From Deltaproteobacteria bacterium (GTDB taxonomy: Bacteria; Desulfobacterota; Binatia; JACPRU01): DNA of 64,000 nt. Shown here piece after piece: positions 34,591-41,601 of this stretch; the stretch's first letter is position 1, and each line of letters opens with the position of its first letter. Both the position numbers and the translations under genes were made by a program. The notes under the pieces were generated by a model. That model was not told the origin of the DNA, did no database searches, and saw only the letters and a list, made by a program, of their open reading frames with translations. Where the stretch lies: positions 44,210 through 108,209 of the forward strand of contig JACPRU010000018.1 of NCBI GenBank assembly GCA_016189835.1, in the 5' to 3' direction.

Positions 34591-34607
34591 CTGTCCTAAG
34601 CGGACAG
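34591..34607. promoter_or_regulatory. Inverted repeat in a divergent promoter region
   Basis: CTGTCC (34591-34596) pairs with GGACAG (34602-34607) across a 5-base loop in the 122-base gap between two divergent genes. It could be an operator or a small hairpin. No matching regulator is encoded nearby. Confidence 0.3.
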
Positions 34608-34658
34608 CACCGCGCAGCGCCGTTGATTTACTTCCCGGCCTCTGTTGTGTAGGCGCCG

Positions 34659-37280
34659 TTGAGAGCCGATCGCCTCGCCCTTCTCGCCGCCCTGGCGGTG
34701 CTCCTCGCGCTCGCCCGGCATGGCGCCGCGCAGGTCGATCCCGCCGTCGAGGTGGCGATCGACGCGCGCCTCGGCTGGGAGTCGCCGCAGATCGACGGGA
34801 CGGCGGCGATCCGCTGGAGGAACCCCGGACCGCAGCCGGCGCGCGCGCTCAGGCTCTTTCTCTTCGCCAACCGCTTCCGCACGCTCGACTCGCGGAACGA
34901 TCTCGCCGACCACTTCCTGATCGCCGGGCCGAGCTACCGGCCCGGCGGCACGGAGATCGCCGCGGTCGAGCAAGACGGCCGAGCGCTCGAGTGGAGGGAA
35001 GAGCCGGATCCGTCGCTGCCGGCCGGGACGGTGATGACGATCCCGCTGCCGCGCGAGCTCGGCGCCGGCGAAGAGACGCGCGTGGCGGTGCGCTTCCGCA
35101 CCCGGCTGCCCAACCTGCACGACGTCTTCGGCGCCGCCGCCGGCCTGGTGGTCGCCGAGGGCGGCTGGTATCCGCTGCCGCTGTCGCCGCCCGGCGCCGC
35201 CGGGGCGGCTGCCCGGCTCGAGCCGTCGCGGGTGCGGGCGCACCTCGCGGTGGCCGGCGAGGGCGATTTGCTGATCGACGGCCAGCACTTCGCGCGCGCC
35301 GCGAGCGTCGACGTCGGCGGCGAGGGCGCGGCCCCGCTCGCTTTGGTGCTGTCCCGCGAGGCCTTCGCCGAGGACTCGCTGCGCGTCGGCCGGCGCGTGG
35401 TCCGCATCTACTCCGCGCCGAGCGGCGACTTCGTCCACCGCGTCTCGCCGAACGACAGCCCGCTCGACGCACTCAAGGACACGCTGCGGCCGATTCTCGC
35501 CGAATCGCGGGACGCGGCACCCGAGCTGGTGCTCGTGCGGCTGCCGCTGCGCTGGTACCCGTCGGCGGCGGTGCCGGGGATGGTGCTGGTCTCGGACCGC
35601 CTGTTCGAGATCTTTCCGCTGCTTCGCCCGATCCATCAGCGCGAGCTCGCGTACGCGGTGTTCCTCGCCGAAGAGCGGCGGCGGGCCACGGCGCGCGAGC
35701 CCGCGGCCGACGCGGCGTGGGTGGCCGAGGGGCTCGCGTGGCGCCGCGCCGAGGCGCTCTACCGCCGCCGCTTCCGCGACGGACGCGACGTCCGGGACTG
35801 GATCGGGCTGTTCAACGTGTTCGCGATCGTCGACCGCTTCGAGACCGCGCCGCGGATCCCGCTGGTCCGGCCGTTCTTCCCGGCGGCGACTTCCGATGAC
35901 CCGCAGCGCCTGCGGCTCGACACGCCGTGGAACGACCGGCCGCCGGGCCGCTTCCTGTTCGACAAGCTCGAGGCGCGGCTGCGCCCCGAGCGGTTCGCGC
36001 CGCTCCTCGAGCGCTACGGCCAGGGCGCGTCGCCGATGCGCTCGCTGCTGCGCGAGCAGGGCGGCGAGGACGCCGAGCGGCTGCTCGCCGCCTGGCTGCG
36101 GCCCCACGCCGCCGTGAACTACGCGCTCGCCGACGTCGCGCGCGACCCGCAGGGCCGGCCCGGCGCGCGCTTCCGCATCGAGCGCCGCAGCCCGGAGGCC
36201 CGCCCCGATACGCTCGAGGTCGCTATCGAGCAGGACGACGGCGTGCAGAAGACGTTCGTCGACCTCGACGGCGAATCGACCACGGTCGAGCGATCGACGA
36301 CGTCGCCGGTGCGCGCGGTGACGCTCGATCCCGAGCGCCGCGCCGTAGAGACCCGCCTCGACGACGACCGCGTGCCCTCGCGCTACCAGCTCGTCCTCGA
36401 CAGCGCCGACGTCGAGGTCTCGTCGACCGAGTTCGGCATCTCCTCGCTGCTGGTCGGCCGGCGCCGCTACGACTACCGGAAGGACCTCGCCCTAGCCGGC
36501 TTCTACACCAGTCGGGGCTACGGTCTGGACGCCGGCTTCCAGCTGCACGGCGGGGCGCCGATCGACGCCAACCTCTATCGCCAGAACCTGTTCGCGTACT
36601 ACTCGCTCGCCGAGCTCGATTCGACGTTCGAGAACCGGCGCCGGCCGACGCTGCGCACCCGCGGGCGTCTCGGCGGCTTTGGCCTGCGCTTCAGCTCCTA
36701 CGACGCGTTCTGGTACGTGAACCCCGCCGGCTCGCATCACCTGCGGCTGTTCTTCGACGGCTACGACCGCTCGCTCGGCGGCGACTTCGACTTCGTGCAG
36801 GGCGGGGCCAGCTTCACCTACAGGGTCCGGCTGCGGGAGGACACGGTGCTGGCCGCCCAGGTGTTGAACGGCTACAGCGCGGCGACCGGACGCGGGCCGA
36901 TCCCGAATCAGGGGCTGTTCAGTCTCGGCGGCTTCCGATCGATCCGCGGCATCGGCGCCGAGGACGATCTCGCCGAGGACATCTTCCTCGTGCGCGCCGA
37001 GCTTCGCTACCTCCTGCCGCTGCGCCTCGACTGGAATCTGGACGAGCTGTTGATCGCGCGCCGCCTGCAGCTGAAGACGTTCGTCGACGCGGGGCGCGTG
37101 GAGGACTCCTCGCGCCGGCTGTACGATCCCTCGGGATTCGCCGTCGGCGTCGGCGGCGGGGTCAACCTCTTCTACGACTTCATGGGATTCTTTCCGACCA
37201 CGGTCTATCTCGACGTCGCCACGCGCGCCGACGAGCGGCGCCCGGTCCAGGTGCTGTTCGGCGTCGGCCAGCCGTTCTGA
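34659..37280 (+). CDS. M1-peptidase-like domain fused to an Omp85-like outer-membrane barrel
   Basis: An 873-residue protein from TTG 34659 with signal peptide LRADRLALLAALAVLLALARHGAAQ. The N-terminal 480 residues follow the M1 aminopeptidase plan: a beta saddle (VEVAIDARLGWESPQIDGTAAIRWRN), then a helical catalytic-like region. Where HExxH is expected, the sequence reads IHQRELAYAVFLAEE, so both the Glu and the second His are missing. The last 270 residues resemble a BamA/TamA-type barrel: GLFSLGGFRSIRGIGAEDDLAEDIFLVRAELRYLLP near residue 755, ending in the OMP-type Phe (GQPF). A PDZ-like or POTRA segment is not clear. The likely location is the outer membrane. Confidence 0.8.
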   Translation: MRADRLALLAALAVLLALARHGAAQVDPAVEVAIDARLGWESPQIDGTAAIRWRNPGPQPARALRLFLFANRFRTLDSRNDLADHFLIAGPSYRPGGTEIAAVEQDGRALEWREEPDPSLPAGTVMTIPLPRELGAGEETRVAVRFRTRLPNLHDVFGAAAGLVVAEGGWYPLPLSPPGAAGAAARLEPSRVRAHLAVAGEGDLLIDGQHFARAASVDVGGEGAAPLALVLSREAFAEDSLRVGRRVVRIYSAPSGDFVHRVSPNDSPLDALKDTLRPILAESRDAAPELVLVRLPLRWYPSAAVPGMVLVSDRLFEIFPLLRPIHQRELAYAVFLAEERRRATAREPAADAAWVAEGLAWRRAEALYRRRFRDGRDVRDWIGLFNVFAIVDRFETAPRIPLVRPFFPAATSDDPQRLRLDTPWNDRPPGRFLFDKLEARLRPERFAPLLERYGQGASPMRSLLREQGGEDAERLLAAWLRPHAAVNYALADVARDPQGRPGARFRIERRSPEARPDTLEVAIEQDDGVQKTFVDLDGESTTVERSTTSPVRAVTLDPERRAVETRLDDDRVPSRYQLVLDSADVEVSSTEFGISSLLVGRRRYDYRKDLALAGFYTSRGYGLDAGFQLHGGAPIDANLYRQNLFAYYSLAELDSTFENRRRPTLRTRGRLGGFGLRFSSYDAFWYVNPAGSHHLRLFFDGYDRSLGGDFDFVQGGASFTYRVRLREDTVLAAQVLNGYSAATGRGPIPNQGLFSLGGFRSIRGIGAEDDLAEDIFLVRAELRYLLPLRLDWNLDELLIARRLQLKTFVDAGRVEDSSRRLYDPSGFAVGVGGGVNLFYDFMGFFPTTVYLDVATRADERRPVQVLFGVGQPF

Positions 37281-37339
37281 CGCGCCGTCTTCCGACGCGG
37301 GATTCCGCCGCGCGACTGTCCACGCCCGGCGTTTTTCGC

Positions 37340-37345
37340 TACCCT
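37340..37345 (+). promoter_or_regulatory. Possible minus-10 element of the radical SAM gene
   Basis: TACCCT lies 8 bases before ATG 37354, after a short T-run (GTTTTTCGC). No good minus-35 is visible at 17 bases, and no ribosome binding site is seen. Confidence 0.25.
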
Positions 37346-37353
37346 TTACGGCC

Positions 37354-38727
37354 ATGCGGGTCCTGCTGATCTCGGCGAACACCGAGAAGATCCCCGACCC
37401 GGTCTATCCGATCGGCGCCGCGGCGGTCGGTGCGGCGGCCCGCCGCGCGGGCCACGACGTCGAGGCCGTCGACCTGTGCTTCGCCGAGGACGCGCGCTCG
37501 CTCGTGCTCGACGCGGTGCGCAGCTTTCGGCCCGAAGTGGTCGGCGTCTCGCTGCGCAACCTCGACAACTCCGCGTACCCCGAGAACTGCTCCTACATCG
37601 ACGACTACCGCGCGCTGATGTCGTGGCTGCGGGAGATCTCGGCGGCGCCGGTGGTGCTCGGCGGCGCGGGCTTCACGGTGATGCCCGCCACCATCCTCGA
37701 GGAGCTGCATGCCGACTACGGCGTGGTCGGCGAAGGAGAGGAAGCCTTCCCCTGGCTGCTCGAGCGCATCGCGCGGGGCGCCGGCGCCGCCGCCGGCGGG
37801 GGCTTCTCGCTCCAGTCGGTGAACGGCGGCGCGCTGATCTCGGCCGGGGCGCGCATCAAGCGGCTGGACGCGGTGCCCCGCCCGGATCGCGATCTGTTCG
37901 ACGCCCCCCGCTACTACGACCGCGGCGGCTGCCTCAACGTGCAGGCCAAGCGCGGCTGCTGCTTCGATTGCGTGTTCTGCAGCTACCCGCTGATCGAGGG
38001 CGCCCAGGTGCGGACGCGCAGCGTCGCCGCGGTGGTCGACGAGATCGAGTCGCTGCGCGAGCGCTTCGGCGTGCGGCACCTCTTCTTCGTCGACAACATC
38101 TTCAACTTCCCGCTGCCGCACGCCAAGCGGATCTGCGAGGAGATCGTGCGGCGCGGGCTCGACGTCGAGTGGTCGGGCTACCTGAACCCGAAGTTCGTCG
38201 ACGAGGAGCTGGTGCGGCTGCTGGCGGCGTCGGGCTGCAAGGGGGTGGAGTTCGGCACCGATTCGGGCGCGGCGACGATGATCGCCAACCTGCGCAAGGA
38301 ATTCGACGCCGAGGATCTGCGCCGCGCGAGCCGCCTGTGCCGCCGCTACGGCGTCAAGTTCGCGCACAGCCTGATCTTCGGCGGGCCGGGCGAGACGCTC
38401 GAGACCGTCGAGCAGACGCTCGCGCTGATGGACGAGCTGAACCCGACCGCGGTCATCGCGTTCACCGGCATTCGGGTGCTGCCCGGCACCGGCATGGTGG
38501 AGATCGCGCTGCGTGACGGACAGATCGACCCCGACGACAACCTGCTCCATCCCAAGTTCTACATCTCCGAGTCGCTGCGCGAGGACCTGATCGCGCGCAT
38601 CGAGAGCCACGCGGCCCGCCATTCGAACTGGATCGTGCCCGGGCGGGGCATCAAGACCAACATCCAGCTGCTGCAGCGGCTGCGCGACAAGAAGATCAAG
38701 GGCCAGCTGTGGCGGCTGCTGCGCTGA
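37354..38727 (+). CDS. B12-binding-domain radical SAM protein
   Basis: A 457-residue enzyme with an N-terminal cobalamin-binding domain (PVYPIGAAAVGAAARRAGHDVEAVDL; GEGEEAF near residue 130). The radical SAM core has the CxxxCxxC motif in AKRGCCFDCVFCSYP near residue 203. The C-terminal region LLQRLRDKKIKGQLW resembles the lipid-biosynthesis B12/radical SAM group. Members perform methylation or ring rearrangements on unreactive carbons, for example in hopanoid or related lipid synthesis. The product here is unknown. The gene appears to be monocistronic. Confidence 0.85.
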   Translation: MRVLLISANTEKIPDPVYPIGAAAVGAAARRAGHDVEAVDLCFAEDARSLVLDAVRSFRPEVVGVSLRNLDNSAYPENCSYIDDYRALMSWLREISAAPVVLGGAGFTVMPATILEELHADYGVVGEGEEAFPWLLERIARGAGAAAGGGFSLQSVNGGALISAGARIKRLDAVPRPDRDLFDAPRYYDRGGCLNVQAKRGCCFDCVFCSYPLIEGAQVRTRSVAAVVDEIESLRERFGVRHLFFVDNIFNFPLPHAKRICEEIVRRGLDVEWSGYLNPKFVDEELVRLLAASGCKGVEFGTDSGAATMIANLRKEFDAEDLRRASRLCRRYGVKFAHSLIFGGPGETLETVEQTLALMDELNPTAVIAFTGIRVLPGTGMVEIALRDGQIDPDDNLLHPKFYISESLREDLIARIESHAARHSNWIVPGRGIKTNIQLLQRLRDKKIKGQLWRLLR

Positions 38728-38740
38728 TCTACTACGGCAG

Positions 38741-38821
38741 AATTTCGTCTCTTGGCACGGCGAAATGAGATACGAGACCACAATAGGCGACCGCCGTTTG
38801 GTTGCGGCTGTGCCGCGCTGA
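38741..38821. repeat. Dispersed repeat, copy A
   Basis: The core at 38787-38821 (GCGACCGCCGTTT then GGTTGCGGCTGTGCCGC) matches 61161-61196 with three mismatches and one gap over about 36 columns. The upstream part also contains short inverted repeats (ATTTCG/CGAAAT; GTCTC/GAGAC). It fills most of the gap before rfaE1. Confidence 0.6.
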
Positions 38822-38873
38822 GCCGGGAGCCTGTTCTTCCGCCCCGCCGAAACGAAGCCTTCCGCCATCATCG

Positions 38874-39887
38874 ATGAGAACGAGATTGCCGATTCCGGTC
38901 CGCGGTGACGGGCCGCGTCTGGCAGCGCTGGTACGACGCTTCCGGCGCGTGCGCCTGCTGGTGGTCGGCGACGTGATGCTCGATCAGTTCGTGCGCGGGC
39001 GCGTGAGCCGGATCTCGCCCGAGGCGCCGGTGCCGGTGGTGCGGGTCATCGGCGAGAGCTTCCACCTCGGCGGAGCCGCCAACGTGGCCGCGAACATCCG
39101 CGCGCTCGGCGGGCAGGCGGCGATCGTCGGCGTGGTCGGCACCGACGCGCACGGCAAGCGGGTCGATCGCGAGCTGCGGGCGATCGGCGTCGGCACCTGG
39201 GGGCTGGTGCGCCGCTCCACGGTCCAGACCATCTGCAAGACCCGCATCCTCGCCCACCAGCAGCAGGTCGTGCGACTCGACCGCGAGCCGCACGACCTCG
39301 GCCGGCGGCCGGTGCGCGCGGTGATCGAGCGCGTGCTGCGCGCGCTGCCGCGGTTCGACGGGGTGGTCGTTTCCGATTACAACAAGGGCGTGGTGAGCGC
39401 CGAATTGCTGCGCCGGCTCGCCGAGCGCCGCGACGGGAAGCCGATGCTGTTCATCGATCCCAAGCGGGGGAACTTCCAGCACTACGCGCGGGCGACGCTG
39501 GTCAAGCCGAACCTCGAGGCCGCGGCCGCGGCCTCCGGCGTCGAGCTCGACGGCGACGCCGCGCTGGCGCGCGCCGGACGGCGCCTGCTCGAGCTGTGGC
39601 GCTGCGAGTCGGTGTTGATCTCTCGCGGCGAGGAGGGCATGACGCTGTTCCGTCCGAAACGGCCGATGAAGCACTTTCCGACCGCCGCCCGCGAGGTGTT
39701 CGACGTGACCGGCGCCGGCGATACCGTGTTGTCGACCGCGGCGCTGGCGCTGGCGGCGGGGGCGAGCTTCGAGGACGCCGCGGTGCTCGCCAATCGAGCC
39801 GCCGGGATCGTGGTCGGGAAGCTCGGCACGGCGACGGTCGCAGCCGAGGAGCTGCTCGCCGAGCTGCGGCAGGACGGGCCGGCATGA
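38874..39887 (+). CDS. rfaE1: D-glycero-beta-D-manno-heptose-7-phosphate kinase (HldE kinase domain)
   Basis: A 337-residue PfkB-family kinase for the ADP-heptose branch of LPS core synthesis. It has VVGDVMLDQFVRGRVSRISPEAPVPVV near residue 30, the Gly pair LGGAANVAANI, and the catalytic motif FDVTGAGDTV near residue 280. The adenylyltransferase half of enteric HldE is missing here. It is encoded separately by rfaE2 at 44549-45022 on the other strand. ATG 38874 is preferred over TTG 38802, which lies inside a repeat. yicC starts within its stop codon (ATGA). Confidence 0.9.
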   Translation: MRTRLPIPVRGDGPRLAALVRRFRRVRLLVVGDVMLDQFVRGRVSRISPEAPVPVVRVIGESFHLGGAANVAANIRALGGQAAIVGVVGTDAHGKRVDRELRAIGVGTWGLVRRSTVQTICKTRILAHQQQVVRLDREPHDLGRRPVRAVIERVLRALPRFDGVVVSDYNKGVVSAELLRRLAERRDGKPMLFIDPKRGNFQHYARATLVKPNLEAAAAASGVELDGDAALARAGRRLLELWRCESVLISRGEEGMTLFRPKRPMKHFPTAAREVFDVTGAGDTVLSTAALALAAGASFEDAAVLANRAAGIVVGKLGTATVAAEELLAELRQDGPA

Positions 39888-40765
39888 GGAGCATGACCGG
39901 GTTCGGCGCCGCCGCCGTGCCGCTCGGCAACCGCGCGCGCGGAACGATCTCGGTGCAGGCCAAGAGCGTCAACCAGCGCTTCCTCGACTTGAAGCTTTCG
40001 CTGCCCAAGGAATACGCGGCCTGGGAGGGCGACGTCCGCAAGGTAGTTCAGGAGCGGTTGTCGCGCGGCCGCGTCGATCTTTACGTCGCGCGCGAAGGCT
40101 CGCCGGAGGAGCGGCCGCGCGTCGAGATCGACGAGGAGCTGGCCAGAGCCTACGTCGCGCAGTGGCGGCGCTTGAAGCGAAAGCTGCGGCTGGCGGGCGA
40201 GGTCGATCTGGCGCTGCTCAGGGGGGTGCCGGATCTCTATCGTCCGCGGGACTCGTCCGGCGCGCCGCCGGCGGAGCGGACTGCGCTGGTTCGCGCCGTC
40301 ACCAGCGCGCTGCGGGAGCTCGAGCAATCGCGCGCGCGCGAGGGCGAGCACCTCGCCGACGACATGCGGCTGCGCGTCCGCGCGCTCGAGAAGCTCGCCG
40401 CGCAGATGGCCGAGCGTTCCGAGGCGAGCCGCGAGGGCACCCGGCGGCGGATCGAGGAGCGCATGCGCGAGCTGCTCGAGAACAAGGTCGACGAGGCGCG
40501 CATCGTGCAGGAGGCGGCGTTCCAGGTGGAGCGCAGCGACGTCACCGAGGAGATCGTTCGGCTGCAGAGCCACCTCGCCGGCCTGCGCGAGCTTCTCGAG
40601 AGCGACGATGCGGTCGGCAAGCGCATCGATTTTCTGCTGCAGGAGGTCCAGCGCGAGGTGAACACGGTGGCGTCGAAATCGAGCGATCTTCGGCTCACGC
40701 AGCTCGCCGTCGAGGCCAAGGGAGAGGTCGAGAAGATCCGCGAGCAGGTCCAGAACGTGGAGTAG
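39884..40765 (+). CDS. yicC: YicC-family endoribonuclease-like protein
   Basis: A 293-residue protein starting MRSMTGFGAA, the hallmark of the YicC/YloC family. The C-terminal DUF1732 region contains EERMRELLENKVDEARIVQEAAFQVERSDVTEEIVRLQSHL and IDFLLQEVQREVNTVASKS, also typical. E. coli YicC has been reported to act on RNA. It overlaps rfaE1 by four bases and is followed after 16 bases by gmk, a common yicC-gmk order in proteobacteria. Confidence 0.93.
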   Translation: MRSMTGFGAAAVPLGNRARGTISVQAKSVNQRFLDLKLSLPKEYAAWEGDVRKVVQERLSRGRVDLYVAREGSPEERPRVEIDEELARAYVAQWRRLKRKLRLAGEVDLALLRGVPDLYRPRDSSGAPPAERTALVRAVTSALRELEQSRAREGEHLADDMRLRVRALEKLAAQMAERSEASREGTRRRIEERMRELLENKVDEARIVQEAAFQVERSDVTEEIVRLQSHLAGLRELLESDDAVGKRIDFLLQEVQREVNTVASKSSDLRLTQLAVEAKGEVEKIREQVQNVE

Positions 40766-40781
40766 GGGAAAGAGGGGTGGG

Positions 40782-41384
40782 ATGGACGTCCAGCGCTTGC
40801 GACGCCGCGGCATCCTGTTCATCGTCTCGGCTCCGTCGGGGGCGGGCAAGACCACGATCTCGGGGCGCGCCCTGCGCGAGGTCGGCGGCCTCGAGATGTC
40901 GATCTCGTGCACGACGCGCACGCCGCGCGCGGGCGAAGTCGACGGCCGGGATTACCATTTCCTCGAGCGCGCCGACTTCGAGCGGCGCCGCGCCGCGGGC
41001 GAGTTCGCGGAATCGGCCGAGGTGCACGGATTTCTCTACGGGACTCCGCGCTCGCCGATCGACCAGGCGCTCGCCGCCGGCCGCGACTTGCTGCTCGACA
41101 TCGACGTGCAGGGCGCGCGGCAGATGAAAGCACGCTACCCCGAGGCGGTGGCCGTGTTCGTGCTCCCGCCGTCGGAAGGCGAGCTGGCCAGGCGCCTGCG
41201 CGGCCGCGGCACCGACTCGCCCGAGGTCATCGCCCGCCGCCTCGAGCGCGCCCGCGCCGAGATGGCCGAGTACCGGAGTTACGACTACTACGTCGTCAAC
41301 CGCAACGTGGACGAGAGCGTGAGGCGCCTCGCCGCGATCGTCACCGCCGAGCGGCACAAGGTCTCGCGGTTGGTGGAAGGCTAG
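40782..41384 (+). CDS. gmk: Guanylate kinase
   Basis: A 200-residue nucleoside monophosphate kinase converting GMP to GDP. Walker A is SAPSGAGKTTISG near residue 17. It is followed by SCTTRTPRAGEVDGRDYHFL (GMP-binding) and DIDVQGARQMK. Length is normal. The usual neighbour rpoZ is absent downstream. Instead a 217-base gap with a palindromic repeat precedes relA/spoT. Confidence 0.96.
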   Translation: MDVQRLRRRGILFIVSAPSGAGKTTISGRALREVGGLEMSISCTTRTPRAGEVDGRDYHFLERADFERRRAAGEFAESAEVHGFLYGTPRSPIDQALAAGRDLLLDIDVQGARQMKARYPEAVAVFVLPPSEGELARRLRGRGTDSPEVIARRLERARAEMAEYRSYDYYVVNRNVDESVRRLAAIVTAERHKVSRLVEG

Positions 41385-41404
41385 CGGACCGCGCGAGGTG
41401 CCGC

Positions 41405-41414
41405 GGGGGGGGGG
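41405..41414. repeat. G10 homopolymer tract
   Basis: Ten consecutive G bases in the intergenic region after gmk. Such tracts can slip in replication or be miscounted in sequencing. No gene overlaps it. Confidence 0.9.
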
Positions 41415-41421
41415 ACTTCAG

Positions 41422-41500
41422 ACCGAAAAGGGGTCGGGAGTCGTTTGTGCGAAGCACCCATCGGGCCGTTGCGGCAAACGACTCCCGACCCCTTTTCGGT
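41422..41500. repeat. Palindromic cloverleaf-like repeat, copy 3
   Basis: Perfect 26-bp arms (41422-41447 and 41475-41500) enclose 27 bases forming TGC-GAA-GCA, CCC-ATC-GGG and CCG-TTG-CGG. Compared with copy 2, changes within the shared stem and interior are confined to loops and to one paired change, G41443:C41479 in place of T:A. It lies between gmk and relA. Confidence 0.95.
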
Positions 41501-41580
41501 CCTCACGCGTCTGCGGAGCGGCGACCCCGCGCCGCCCCCGGCCGGCACCGGCGCGGCGCGCTTTCCCCGGCCGGCGGCGG

Positions 41581-41589
41581 TGCTAAACT
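41581..41589 (+). promoter_or_regulatory. Extended minus-10 element of relA/spoT
   Basis: TGCTAAACT, an extended minus-10, lies 12 bases before the ATG at 41602. No ribosome binding site is visible between them. The minus-35 region is poor, as is usual for extended minus-10 promoters. Confidence 0.45.
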
Positions 41590-41601
41590 GAGCCCTCGGT
41601 C

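Noticed and set aside
38752..38767. TTGGCACG as a sigma-54 minus-24 element
   Set aside because: The minus-12 partner TTGC is missing at the right distance; the sequence there reads AATGA. The site lies in a repeat copy and is not kept in copy B.
38802..38873. Upstream TTG start extending rfaE1 by 24 residues
   Set aside because: The extension lies in and just after a dispersed repeat, has no family similarity, and ATG 38874 gives a normal N-terminus.
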